Assembly (NCBI RefSeq): GCF_021390395.1
Contig: NZ_JAJUWT010000006.1
Location: 124,001 to 188,000 of the forward strand
Direction of reading: 5' to 3'
From: Saccharothrix sp. S26
Lineage (GTDB): Bacteria > Actinomycetota > Actinomycetes > Mycobacteriales > Pseudonocardiaceae
Length of the DNA stretch: 64,000 bases
Below the pieces are notes generated by a model, which searched no databases, was not told the DNA's origin, and saw nothing but the letters and a program-made list of their open reading frames with translations. Made by a program: the position numbers and the translations under genes. Of this stretch, positions 28,483 through 37,334 are shown piece after piece (the first letter of the stretch is position 1; each line of letters opens with the position of its first letter).

Positions 28483-29315
28483 GTCGGCCGCGGGGCGGTG
28501 AGTGCGGTCGCGGGGATCAGCACGTTCATCCGGCCACTGGTGAAACCTGCCAGGTCGAGCGAGCAGAAGGAGAAGCCCGCGCCGCGGACGACGCGGTCGA
28601 TCGCGGTCGCGTGCGCCGTCAGCCGGGGGATGTCGGCTGCGGGGACCTCGATGCGGGCGAGCGTGCCGTCGGCGTGCGCGCGCACCCGCACCACCGGGAA
28701 GCCGAGGTCCTTCACCGCGTCCTCGGCGGCTTCGACGCGCGCGAGCGCCTCGGTGGTGACCGGGTCGCCGTAGGCGATGCGCGACGACAGGCAGGCGGCG
28801 GCGGGTTTGTCGGCCGTCCCCAGGCCCAGCAGCGCGCTGGCTTCGCGGACGAGCTGCTTGGTGAAGCCCGCGTCGACGAGCGGAGCGATCACACCGCGCT
28901 CGGCCGCGGCGCGCTGTCCCGGTCGGTGGTCGCCCAGGTCGTCGAGGTTGGTCCCCAGCGCGACCGCGGCGCCGGTGAGGGCGCGCAACGGCGCCAGCGC
29001 GTCGAACAGCGCCGACTTGCAGTGGTAGCAGCGGTCCGGGCCGTTGGCGACGTAGTCCTCGCGCTCCAGCTCGTCGGTGGCGACCTCCAGGTGCGCGATG
29101 CCGTTGGCACGGGCGAACCGGCGGGCGGAGCGGCGTTCCCGCTCCGGCAGGCTCGCCGACACCGCGGTCACCGCGAGCGCGGCGTCCCCGAGCGCCTCGG
29201 CGGCCACCGCGGCCAGCAGCGCGGAGTCGGCGCCACCGGAGAACGCGACGAGCAGGCGGGACTCCTGTCGCAGCCGATCCCGCAGTCGGGTCAGGGCCTG
29301 CCTCGCACCGCTCAT
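28479..29315 (-). CDS. larE: ATP-dependent sacrificial sulfur transferase LarE
   Basis: 278 residues from ATG 29315, which has GGAAGG nearby. LarE activates the carboxylates of the LarB product with ATP and replaces oxygen by sulfur. The PP-loop SGGADS is at residues 26-31. Cysteines C96 and C99 (DRCYHCK) and C175 (PAAACLSSRIAYGDP) are visible; LarE proteins use either one sacrificial cysteine or three cysteines holding an iron-sulfur cluster, and this protein has three candidates. The start overlaps the stop of the SpoIIE phosphatase gene (ATGA). The order larE-larB-larC without larA means the client enzyme is encoded elsewhere. Confidence 0.92.
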   Translation of the reverse strand: MSGARQALTRLRDRLRQESRLLVAFSGGADSALLAAVAAEALGDAALAVTAVSASLPERERRSARRFARANGIAHLEVATDELEREDYVANGPDRCYHCKSALFDALAPLRALTGAAVALGTNLDDLGDHRPGQRAAAERGVIAPLVDAGFTKQLVREASALLGLGTADKPAAACLSSRIAYGDPVTTEALARVEAAEDAVKDLGFPVVRVRAHADGTLARIEVPAADIPRLTAHATAIDRVVRGAGFSFCSLDLAGFTSGRMNVLIPATALTAPRPT

Positions 29316-31804
29316 GACGTCCTTCCAGGTGGCTGGGGCCGGGCGCGGTTCGACCGCGTGGTGATCTCCGCCCAGACGACTTTGCCGTCCGTCGTGGTCC
29401 GGCTGCCCCACCGCGCCGCGAACGCGTTCACCAGGAAGAGGCCGCGGTGCTGCTCTTCTTCGGGGCCTGCCTCGAACAGGCGCGGCACCGCACCGTGGTG
29501 GTCGGAGACGTCGATGGTCAACCGAGCTCCGTCGTGGTGCACTCGCAGGAGCCCCGGCTGGTCGGTGTGCTTCACCGCGTTGGCGACCAGTTCGCTGGTC
29601 ACGATCAGCGCGGCGTCCGAGACGTGGGCCAGCTCCCACTCCTCCAGCCGCTCGGCGACGAACCGCCGCGCCTTCCGGGCGATCCCCGGGTCGGCGGTCA
29701 GCGACAGGGAAGCCACCCTCCGGTGACCGCCCGTGTGGTGGACGTGCAGCAACGCCACGTCGTCGTCATGACGACCGCCGGTGAGCCGGTCGATCAGCTT
29801 GTCGCAGGCCACCTGGGCGTCGACGTCGCCCGGCAGGTTCCGCAGCCCTTGGACCAGGTGGTCGATCCCGGTGGTCAGGTCCCGGTCGCGGCTCTCGACG
29901 AGGCCGTCGGTGTAGAGCACGAGACGGGCGCCCTCCGGGAAGAGGGTCTGCTGCTGCGAGAACTTGTCACCGACGCCCAGCGGCATGCCCATGCTCTCGC
30001 CGATCAACGCCGTCGTGCCGTCGGGCAGCAGCAGGATGGCGGGCAGGTGGCCCGCGACGGCGTAGGTCAACGTCTGGTCGACCGGGTCGAACACGGCGTA
30101 GAAGCAGGTGATGAACGTGGCGCCGGGAGTTGTGTCCGCCAACGCGGAGACGTTGTGCAGCACGTCCACCGGCGGCAGGTCCAGCAGCGCGTACGAGCGC
30201 ACGGCGGTGCGGATCTGGCCCATCACGGCCGCGGCGGTCACACCGCGACCGACGACGTCGCCGATCACGAACGCGGTCCGGCCGGCGCTCAGCTCGATCA
30301 CGTCGAACCAGTCGCCGCCCACCTCCGACCCGGTCGCCGCGGGCAGGTAGCGCGAGGCGATCTCCAGACCGGACACCCGCGGCACGACCGGCAGCATGCT
30401 GCGTGCCAGTTCCATGGCCATCGTGCGCTGACGGGCGAACAACCGGGCGTTGTCCAGGGCGATCGCGGCGTACCCTGCGATGCCCTCGGCCAACTGCTGG
30501 TGGCGCGCGGTGAAGCGGCCGGTCTCGTGGTGGCCGAAGAAGAACCCGCCCAGCACCTCCTGCGAGGACGGCGAAACCACCGACACCGCCAGGTAGCTGC
30601 GCACCGGCAGGTGCCCCTCCGGCATCCCGTGGTGCGGCGCGCTGCGGCCGTACCGGGGATCGAGGGTGATGTCGTCCGACCGCATCGTCCCGGTGCCCTT
30701 GAACGTGGGCTCGAACACGGCCGTGTTGCGGGGCATCGGGAAGCGGGAGAACGCCTCCCTGGGCACCCCCGAGATGCTGTAGAGGGTGTAGGACTCGCCG
30801 AACTGGTCGACCAGGTTGTAGAAGAACGCGCCGAACTCCGCGCCGGTGGCCTTCGTCGCCGCGTCCGTCGCGTCCTGCACCAGCACGTCCAAGTCCAGTT
30901 GGGCGGTCAGCCGCCGGCCCACGACCTGCAGGGTGTCCACGAGCTCGGCTTCGGCGCGCAACCGGCGCACGGCGTTCTCCAACGCCGCGGCTTGCCGGCG
31001 GCCGGTGTCCTCCAGCACTTCGAGGTGCTCGTGCAGGGCATCCCGCTGCGCCGCGAGGTCCACCTCGCCCCGCCCGCTCCACGCGTGGGCGAGCAGTCCG
31101 GCCCGGACGCTCACCGAGATCGCGCGGAACAGCTCGGCCGCCTCGGCGGAGATCGGCGCCCTGGAGAACATCACCACGCAGAACACGTCACCGCTGGGCA
31201 GCACACCGCCGAACCCCAGCACCGAGGAGATGGCATAGCGGTCCACGAACTCCTGGTCGGGTATCCGCGAGCTGCCGGTCGCCACGGGCACGTGGAAGAC
31301 ACCGAACCCCCTGCGTCGGGCGTCGATCGCCCCGGCGACCACCTCGGCGGGGTGCAACCCCAGCTCGGAGACCAGCGCCGAGATCATCGGGGCGCCCGCG
31401 AGCGCGTCGGTGGACGCCAGCGGGATCACCCGGTGCGCCCGGGACCGGGCCGGGTCGTTCCACTCCGGCTCCAACCCGACGGTCGCCTCCAGCGTGAGGC
31501 ACCGCAGATCCGGCGACGGCGGTTCCGCCCCCGTCGTCGTCACGACCCGTCGCACGTCGTCGGCCAGGTCCGCGAAGCGGCGCGTGGTGAACAGGCGGAC
31601 CAGGGGCAGCACCGACGCGCCGCGCTCGTCCACGAAACTCCCGTGCAGCCACCCGACCACCTCACGGGCCGCGGCGGGGAACCCCGACGCCCGTTCGGCG
31701 ACACCACGCAGCGCCGCCGCGGCCTCGACCATGTCCGACAGCCCGAAGGTCTCGAAGTCGTAGCCGCTCTCGCCGTCGGGACGGGCGGAACGGCGCTCAG
31801 GCAT
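29312..31804 (-). CDS. SpoIIE/RsbU phosphatase with GAF and RsbW-like ATPase domains
   Basis: 830 residues. Residues 1-250 are an unnamed N-terminal region, then a coiled coil (QRDALHEHLEVLEDTGRRQA), a GAF domain at about 300-455, a PP2C-like SpoIIE domain at about 470-680 (SEVGGDWFDV, VIGDVVGRGVTAAAVMGQIR, LYTDGLVE, DDVALLHV) and a GHKL ATPase at about 700-805 (VTSELVANAVKH, RGLFLVNAFAARWG). Such proteins dephosphorylate a STAS antagonist while the fused kinase domain can phosphorylate it, switching an alternative sigma factor. The STAS partner is the gene just upstream and overlaps it by eight bases. ATG 31804 is preferred over GTG 31825. It overlaps larE downstream by four bases. Confidence 0.9.
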   Translation of the reverse strand: MPERRSARPDGESGYDFETFGLSDMVEAAAALRGVAERASGFPAAAREVVGWLHGSFVDERGASVLPLVRLFTTRRFADLADDVRRVVTTTGAEPPSPDLRCLTLEATVGLEPEWNDPARSRAHRVIPLASTDALAGAPMISALVSELGLHPAEVVAGAIDARRRGFGVFHVPVATGSSRIPDQEFVDRYAISSVLGFGGVLPSGDVFCVVMFSRAPISAEAAELFRAISVSVRAGLLAHAWSGRGEVDLAAQRDALHEHLEVLEDTGRRQAAALENAVRRLRAEAELVDTLQVVGRRLTAQLDLDVLVQDATDAATKATGAEFGAFFYNLVDQFGESYTLYSISGVPREAFSRFPMPRNTAVFEPTFKGTGTMRSDDITLDPRYGRSAPHHGMPEGHLPVRSYLAVSVVSPSSQEVLGGFFFGHHETGRFTARHQQLAEGIAGYAAIALDNARLFARQRTMAMELARSMLPVVPRVSGLEIASRYLPAATGSEVGGDWFDVIELSAGRTAFVIGDVVGRGVTAAAVMGQIRTAVRSYALLDLPPVDVLHNVSALADTTPGATFITCFYAVFDPVDQTLTYAVAGHLPAILLLPDGTTALIGESMGMPLGVGDKFSQQQTLFPEGARLVLYTDGLVESRDRDLTTGIDHLVQGLRNLPGDVDAQVACDKLIDRLTGGRHDDDVALLHVHHTGGHRRVASLSLTADPGIARKARRFVAERLEEWELAHVSDAALIVTSELVANAVKHTDQPGLLRVHHDGARLTIDVSDHHGAVPRLFEAGPEEEQHRGLFLVNAFAARWGSRTTTDGKVVWAEITTRSNRARPQPPGRTS

Positions 31805-32156
31805 GATCGGCGGTACCGACCGCACCGCGCGGCACCTCGTCGCTGATGGACAGCATGAGGTGCAGCGACGTCATCGTGATGGCCGCCTTGACCTGCGGTT
31901 GCAACGCCGCCAGGCACAACGTGCCACCCGCGGCCTTCGACACCTTGTGCAACCGCACCAGGGCGCTCAACGCGCTGGAGTCGCAGAAGACCAGCCCGGA
32001 GAGGTCCAGCACCAGCGCTTCCCCCAGCGCGGCGACCGGCTCCGCGACCTCCAGGAAGCGCGGGGTCGTGCCGAAGTCCAGCTCACCGACCACCGACAGC
32101 ACCGTGTCGTCGCCACGATCCCGCACGTCGACCGACAGCGGTTCGTCCTCGTCCAC
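31797..32156 (-). CDS. STAS-domain anti-sigma factor antagonist
   Basis: 119 residues from GTG 32156, decided by the strong GGAGGAGG site five bases upstream; the open frame continues 125 codons further but is shadow. The STAS fold shows TVLSVVGELDFGTTPRFLEV, then ALVLDLSGLVFCDSSALSAL with the serine pair that RsbW kinases phosphorylate, and CLAALQPQVKAAI. It should be the substrate of the downstream phosphatase/kinase fusion. Overlap of eight bases (ATGCCTGA) with that gene. Confidence 0.88.
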   Translation of the reverse strand: MDEDEPLSVDVRDRGDDTVLSVVGELDFGTTPRFLEVAEPVAALGEALVLDLSGLVFCDSSALSALVRLHKVSKAAGGTLCLAALQPQVKAAITMTSLHLMLSISDEVPRGAVGTADHA

Positions 32157-32436
32157 GATTGCCTCCTCCAGCACCACCTCACGGAGGGTACGCGAAACGC
32201 GCAGGTTGAAACGCGATGCCCGATGTCCGGATTCAGGTGCAACCGGCATCCGCACGCTCACCCACCAATTCGGCCTGTCGCGAGGCCGAACCGGACCCAA
32301 AGGATTCCCGGCCGTGACCACGTCGGCTGGACTGCCATGTCCGCGCGAAGACGCTTGCTCCGGTGATCGACGGCGGCTTGCCTGCGAGCGCGCGGTCCGG
32401 TGGTGCGCGGTCGCGGCGAGCTCCGGTAGTAATCTG

Positions 32437-32727
32437 ATGGAATTGCGCCGGTCAGGGCAGGCAGAGCGCGCACGGGGTTTGGGCGCCCACGACCATGTGT
32501 GTTGGCGGTACGACGACGTGCGCGAGTTCAAGGTGCGCGCGCATGAATTTCCTTTCCGAGGGACTCACGTCGCGTTACCGGTCTGTTGCATCGCTTCCGT
32601 GCCGTAGACGCCCTGGTCGAGGATCTGCGCGGGATCGAGGGGATGGACCGGGCGCTGCGAGAGGATGCCGCCCGGGTCGCCTCGCTGGACGCTGCGTACC
32701 CCGCCGGCACGGTGAACTCACCCCAAA
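32437..32727 (+). pseudogene. MEDS-domain (DcmR-like sensor) gene, broken
   Basis: ATG 32437 opens ELRRSGQAERARGLG then HDHVCWRYDDVREFKVRAHE, the start of the MEDS domain seen upstream of anti-sigma proteins in actinomycetes. The reading then shifts to a second frame (LSEGLTSRYRSV) and a third (VDALVEDLRGIEGMDRALRE, VASLDAAYPAGTVNSPQ). Two frameshifts and no C-terminal ATPase remain. The convergent ATPase gene overlaps its end. Confidence 0.6.
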
Positions 32728-33143
32728 TCGGCCCACACCGTTCTGCCGGCCGAGTGGACGTCGACACCCCATCGGCGCGCCAAGCCGTCGACGAGGACCA
32801 AGCCGAAGCCCCGTGTCCCGCCCCACCGGGAGATCCCCGGGACGGGCATCTCGCGGCACGCGTCCTCGACCTCGATCCGCACCGTCGACGGGGCCATCGA
32901 CCTCCAGATCCTGACCTCGACCGGGGACCACCCGTGGCCGTCTGCCGTCAGCTCCGCGAGGACGAGCCATACCTTCTCCACGCAGTCCTCGTCTTCCCGG
33001 TACAACGCTGCCCGCACCCACCGCCGCAGCTCTGGTGACGGCGTCCGCGAGGCCCGCAGGTCCATGCTCAACACGAGCCGACCCCGTTCGCCCCCACGTC
33101 CGTCACCCTGTGCCTTGGGGCCAACCTGCTCGACCGCACTCAT
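32718..33143 (-). CDS. RsbW-like ATPase (divergent HATPase)
   Basis: 141 residues with the shape of a single GHKL domain: an N-terminal strand (LVLSMDLRASRTPSPELRRW), the N-box helix VEKVWLVLAELTADGHGWS and the lid region GTRGFGLVLVDGLARRWGVD ending TVWADLG. The N-box asparagine expected in ELxxNAxxH is replaced (ELTADGHGW), so metal and ATP binding may be weak or lost. It could act as a binding protein rather than a kinase. Divergent from the ATPase at 33282. Confidence 0.65.
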   Translation of the reverse strand: MSAVEQVGPKAQGDGRGGERGRLVLSMDLRASRTPSPELRRWVRAALYREDEDCVEKVWLVLAELTADGHGWSPVEVRIWRSMAPSTVRIEVEDACREMPVPGISRWGGTRGFGLVLVDGLARRWGVDVHSAGRTVWADLG

Positions 33144-33281
33144 CGCCTCGACCTACCCGGGGAAACCGATCTCCACACCGACTCCGGCGGCTCGTGTCGT
33201 CGCCGTGACGACCGGTCCGTCGGAGCGGGTATAAGATGCCGTATCTGTGCCTTGTGAGGCCACAGGCATCGAGGGCGTGCA

Positions 33282-33677
33282 GTGAACACTGTCGATCTTC
33301 CGCGAAAGAGCGTCGACCTCGACCTACCCGACAGTCGCCCGTCCACAGCAGCCCTGATGGGACTGGTCTCAGACATGGCGGCCGAGGCTGGTGACGATCG
33401 GCTCGTGGACATCCAGGTCGTCACCGCGCAGTTGGTCGGCAACGCCTACCGGCATGCCCACGCACCGCGGCGGTTGCGGATGTACCGGTTGCCCGACCGC
33501 GATCTGGTGCGGATCGAGGTGGGTGACGCCAGCTCGAGCCTGCTGCCGGTTCTGGGCAGGTTGGACACACCCGAACACGGGCGCGGCCTGCTCATGGTCA
33601 ACCGGCTGTCGGTCAACTGGGGACATCGACGTGACGCCGACCGGAAAACCGTCTGGGCCGAGGTCCGATTGGCTTGA
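33282..33677 (+). CDS. RsbW-like anti-sigma ATPase
   Basis: 131 residues from GTG 33282 with GAGGG six bases before. The N box is VTAQLVGNAYRHAHAPRRL, the G1-like segment DLVRIEVGDASSS and the lid GRGLLMVNRLSVNWGHRRD, ending TVWAEVRLA. A single GHKL domain of this size acts as a serine kinase or binding protein for a STAS antagonist or sigma factor. Third ATPase of this type in the 29.3-33.7 kb cluster. Confidence 0.8.
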   Translation: MNTVDLPRKSVDLDLPDSRPSTAALMGLVSDMAAEAGDDRLVDIQVVTAQLVGNAYRHAHAPRRLRMYRLPDRDLVRIEVGDASSSLLPVLGRLDTPEHGRGLLMVNRLSVNWGHRRDADRKTVWAEVRLA

Positions 33678-34279
33678 GCCGTTCGTGAACACCCGGCCGG
33701 GGTTGACCGGTGGGCGTGATCACCGGTGGCGGCACGGACGACTCGCCCAGGCCCGAACGTGGTCGTGGTGCCGTGTGCTTCACGACTCGATCGCTGGCGT
33801 TCACATCGACGGGCACAGGGTGGAGCCGGTGAACGGGTGAGCAGTCAGACGGGAGGTGCGGCCTGGCGGGCCGGCTCCGACAGGTCGAGTCAGTCCACTA
33901 CGGCGCCGCGCAGCGTCGTGGTGGAGAGGTTGTTGCCGTAGGCGAACGAGTGGGCTTCGCTTTGACTTTGTCGGGCACAGCAGGCCGGCGTGCCCGACAG
34001 GTGCAGTGGGATGAAGCTTCTCAGGCTTCGGTCTTGTGGCTGGACGTTCCGTTCCGTCGACCGGGGGAGCTCCCGTGCACGGCCACGATGTGGCCGTCGC
34101 CGCTCGCCAGGCGACTTTCACCACGACCGGCGCGACTTCGCCTGCTCGGGCCGAGTCGCACGCTGGTCCAGGGTGTTGTTTGAGGCGCCGCGCCCGACCA
34201 GCCCGGGTCGCGAATCGGTGCTTCGTCCACTGCCACCACCCTGCCGGCCCGAGAACCGGAAACGCCGGCGCCTCGATTG
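33678..34279. other. no supported gene
   Basis: Both strands have only shadow-like open frames. I see no RNA gene or clear regulatory element. Confidence 0.35.
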
Positions 34280-34500
34280 AGGCCCCAGTCTGATTGCACG
34301 AACCGTTGCCCAGGGCCGGCAGTGCTTGGTTGTTGGTCACGGCGGTCCGGGTGAGGGTCGTCGCGGTGGAGTTCACCGTTCAGATGCCGCCGCCCCGACC
34401 GGCGCTGTTGTCGGTGATGAACAGCGGGCTGCCGGAGACGCCGGTGACGGTCAGCGTGCCGCGTGGGCCGTTGTCGATGGTGCCGCCGTCGCCGGGCAGG
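34280..34500 (-). pseudogene. secreted beta-helix repeat protein, remnant
   Basis: The minus strand reads GTIDNGPRGTLTVTGVSGSP then LFITDNSAGRGGGI, a TGA stop, and in the same frame TVNSTATTLTRTAVTNNQAL. Repeats of the type xxTxxxNxAxxGGGI are typical of right-handed beta-helix, choice-of-anchor surface proteins. The in-frame stop and missing ends mark a dead gene. Confidence 0.5.
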
Positions 34501-34605
34501 CACGCCGTCTACGGCGGTGTTCGCGGAACCACGACCGCCTTCCGTCTCGATGCCGCCCTGCTCCTGCCTGCGGGGACCGTGGTGGATGCGGCCAGCCGCT
34601 CGCTC

Positions 34606-34733
34606 ACGCCGTGGTGATCCTGGTGTTCACCGCATGGGCGCGACCCCGCTTCGTCCCGGCCGCGATCCTCAACTCCGTGATGGGCGTGGCCGTGCTCCTG
34701 TCGGGACTGGTCGCGTTCGGCTGGCTTCGTTGA
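34606..34733 (+). pseudogene. membrane protein, C-terminal remnant
   Basis: HAVVILVFTAWARPRFVPAA and LNSVMGVAVLLSGLVAFGWL form two hydrophobic segments ending at TGA 34731. No start or upstream domain can be found; the sequence before it is the antisense of the beta-helix remnant. Family unknown. Confidence 0.4.
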
Positions 34734-34792
34734 GCCGGCTTCACCCGAAACCACCCCGCCCGGCGCTGCGACGAGGCAGTATCGTCGTCCTC

Positions 34793-35020
34793 ATGCCGGA
34801 GGCAACAGGTGGTCCCGTGCTCGGACCCACGATGGTCGAGTGGCTCAAGGCACGCGAGGAGACCAGGCAACACGTCGAAAGTGGGGCGCCGCCCGTGGAC
34901 GCGGCCTGGGTGCAACGGCTGGCCGACCTGTTGGCCACCGAGCGGTCGTGGCAGGACCAGTACACCGATCTCGTCGGCCTCGGCAGCCCCAGCGGCAGGT
35001 TCCCGTCGTCCAATCGATGA
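34793..35020 (+). CDS. small hypothetical protein
   Basis: 75 residues from ATG 34793: EATGGPVLGPTMVEWLKARE, RQHVESGAPPVDAAWVQRLA, then WQDQYTDLVGLGSPSGRFP. It is soluble, helical and acidic/basic balanced, with real codon use for this genome. I do not recognise a family. It runs convergent to the DUF4383 gene, 18 bases apart. Confidence 0.45.
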   Translation: MPEATGGPVLGPTMVEWLKAREETRQHVESGAPPVDAAWVQRLADLLATERSWQDQYTDLVGLGSPSGRFPSSNR

Positions 35021-35038
35021 CGTGCCGGGTCGCCCCGC

Positions 35039-35491
35039 TCAGCCTGCCTCGGACGCGGGTGGCGGAACCTGCCGGCCCAGTGCCAGCCCCAGGGTGATCA
35101 TGACGACCCCGACGACCGCGTGCAGCCCATTGTCGGCGCTGTTGACCGGCAGGAGGTTGGCCGCGCTGTCCTCGTCGACCAACAGTCCGTACACCCACAG
35201 CAGCAGGTAGACGATGCCGCCGACGACCAGGAAGAGCGTGCAGCCGCGCACCGACCGCGCCAGGGCCAGCCCGGCGACACCGAAGGCCAGGTGGACGATG
35301 TTGTGCAGGACCGACACTTGGAACACACCGAACAGCAGCGCATGCGACGTGTGGCCCGCGAACTCCATCGCGTCGTGGTCGGCCGTGGCACCCGGGACGA
35401 ATCCGGCGATGCCGCCGACGACGAACAGCGCGCTCAGCGCCAGCGCCAGTACTCTGACCGGCGCACGCGCCACCATCTCGACTCCGCGCAT
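35039..35491 (-). CDS. DUF4383 membrane protein
   Basis: 150 residues with four transmembrane helices: LALALSALFVVGGIAGFVPG, then LLFGVFQVSVLHNIVHLAFG, TLFLVVGGIVYLLLWVYGLL and HAVVGVVMITLGLALG. The HNIVHLAFGVAGL and NLLPVNSADNGLH motifs are the DUF4383 signature. These small integral membrane proteins are common in actinomycetes; function unknown. ATG 35491 gives a normal family length. Confidence 0.85.
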   Translation of the reverse strand: MRGVEMVARAPVRVLALALSALFVVGGIAGFVPGATADHDAMEFAGHTSHALLFGVFQVSVLHNIVHLAFGVAGLALARSVRGCTLFLVVGGIVYLLLWVYGLLVDEDSAANLLPVNSADNGLHAVVGVVMITLGLALGRQVPPPASEAG

Positions 35492-35689
35492 CCAGACTCC
35501 CCGTTGAGGCGTTCGTCGCCACCGAGGGCGGTTGTGAAAGCCGAATCAGGCCCAGCCTAATCGCCGACTCCGCGAGCGGGGCCAGCAGCCCGGTCGACGA
35601 GGTGGCGCGACCGGAGGCCACCACGCCGCGCCGACATCCCCGGTGGGCCCCTTCGACGTGAGCTGCCGCTGAGGCTGCTCTGCGACCAT

Positions 35690-35940
35690 CGGGGCAATCG
35701 GGCAGGTCGCCGCCCGCACCGAACTGTCGTTGCGCACCATCGGCCACGACGACGAGGTCGGACTCGTGACGCCCTCCGCGCCCAACCGGGCGGGTTCCGC
35801 CTCTACACCCGGGCCGACATCGCCCGCCTGATGCTCATCCGCCGGATGAACCCCTGGGCTTCACCTTGGAACAGATGCGGGAACTGCTCGCCGCCACCGA
35901 ACGCCTCGACAACCCCGCCCACCTCGACCCCGCTGCTGCC
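35690..35940 (+). pseudogene. MerR-family regulator, broken
   Basis: IGQVAARTELSLRTIGHDDE then VGLVTPSA is a MerR helix-turn-helix start (with G-H-D for the usual R-H-Y-D). A shift leads to FRLYTRADIARLMLIRRM and a further shift to FTLEQMRELLAATERLDNPA. Three frames are needed to read 80 residues, so the gene is inactive. Its end fuses with methyltransferase sequence. Confidence 0.65.
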
Positions 35941-36211
35941 GCCCGGGCAGCTCGTCCGGCCCTACCCGCCGAACGGCACCCGGTGGGCGTACGAGGTGTA
36001 CGACATCGCCACCCGGGAGATGAGCTCGAACTGCCTCACGATCGCGGACGGTCGCGGCGACGTCCACTCCGTGCCGTTCCGGTACGTGTGGCCCGCGGAA
36101 CTCGATCTGATGGTCCGGTAGGCCGGCCTGCGGCTGCGCGAGCGGTGGGGCGGGTGGGACCGGCGGCCGTTCACCAGCGACAGCACGGGGCACGTCTCGA
36201 TGTGGGAATAG
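35940..36211 (+). pseudogene. SAM-dependent methyltransferase, C-terminal remnant
   Basis: TRWAYEVYDIATREMSSNCL, then HSVPFRYVWPAELDLMVR, a TAG stop at 36119-36121, and in the same frame AGLRLRERWGGWDRRPFTSD to the final TAG at 36209. This is the last third of a class I methyltransferase (the PFRYVWPAELDLMARLAGL motif). The internal stop sits where a leucine codon is expected. The SAM-binding domain is missing and replaced by the MerR remnant. Confidence 0.65.
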
Positions 36212-36320
36212 CCGGCTGAGGACCGCTGAGACCGGACCGCCACGGCTGTTCCGCCGGCAGTGCTCACCTGGGACGCGCAATTGGGGAGACCATGCGACGG
36301 ATCCTTCCGGCGGGCCGGGC

Positions 36321-37202
36321 TCAGGACTCCAGGCGCTCGGCGGTGTCGGCGAGCAGGGCGAGGAGCCAACGCCAAGTGCCCGGGTCGGTGGTGGACAGCG
36401 GCTCGGGGGAGAAGAAGTACAGGCGGTTTTCGACGATCTCGATGTGGACCGGGCGTTCGGCGTACCGGGCCAGGAGGTCGGGGGAGAAGAGGGTGCGGTC
36501 CAGCAGGGCCTGGATTTCCCCTACCCTGCCGAACGGCCCGGAGATGCTGAAAACGTCCGTGCCGGGGCCACGCAGCTCGGGTTGCCCGAGGGTGTCTTCC
36601 CCGGACCCGATCATGGCGCCCGTGCGTTTCGCCCGTGACTTCAGCACCAGGTGGGGGAGGTTGGCGTCGAGAGGAGTGGTCGCGTACCCCCAGCGTCGCG
36701 GTTCCCCGTTATGGTAGCCGGCCGAGTAGCCGTACTGGCCGATCTCCATCGGGCGTGGGTCTTCGATGCTGACGACATCGACGGCGTAGCGGTTGATGCC
36801 GATGTCGAAGATCCCGGCGGGGTGCTCCGGGTCCTTGACCTTCATCCGGTAACCCATGCCGTTGCGGGCGGCGAACTGCATGACGCGGTAGTGGTCGATC
36901 CGTTCCTGCCGGCCGCTCCTGCGGCCCAGGACGATGACCGGGACGACCAGCCCGAGGCCGATCGCCAGTGGCAGCAGCCCGAGGAGGCGGACACCCACGC
37001 CACCGTCGGGATGGGTGTCGGCGAGGTACATGCTGAGCGGGACGCTCAACAAACCGGAGAAGGTGACGGCGGCCAGGGCGAACAACAACGAGCAGCAAGC
37101 CACGTTGCCAGCCGGCCGGTCACCGTTCGCTTTCGCGTGCGCCAACGCCGCCGCAGGGTCGACCGGAGCGGTGAGCGGGGTGTAGTCCAGGTCGTTGAGC
37201 AC
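36321..37202 (-). CDS. membrane protein of unknown function
   Basis: 293 residues. Two transmembrane helices (CCSLLFALAAVTFSGLLSVP and LLGLLPLAIGLGLVVPVIVL) sit at about residues 36-55 and 73-94, followed by a cytosolic domain of 190 residues with MQFAARNGMGYRMKVKDPEH, GYATTPLDANLPHLVLKSRA and VHIEIVENRLYFFSPEPLST. The layout (tail domain assessing a protein- or lipid-like surface) resembles conserved actinomycete membrane proteins without assigned function. ATG 37202. No operon partner. Confidence 0.6.
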   Translation of the reverse strand: MLNDLDYTPLTAPVDPAAALAHAKANGDRPAGNVACCSLLFALAAVTFSGLLSVPLSMYLADTHPDGGVGVRLLGLLPLAIGLGLVVPVIVLGRRSGRQERIDHYRVMQFAARNGMGYRMKVKDPEHPAGIFDIGINRYAVDVVSIEDPRPMEIGQYGYSAGYHNGEPRRWGYATTPLDANLPHLVLKSRAKRTGAMIGSGEDTLGQPELRGPGTDVFSISGPFGRVGEIQALLDRTLFSPDLLARYAERPVHIEIVENRLYFFSPEPLSTTDPGTWRWLLALLADTAERLES

Positions 37203-37334
37203 GATTTACGCTACCCCGCCGGGCGGGCGGACCGTGTCCACGTCAACCGCACACCCGTGAGCGCACCAGGTGCCGCCGGCGCGGGTTGAAATGGTTGCGC
37301 GCTTCCAGGCCGTGGCAGCCGTGCCGCGCGGCCA

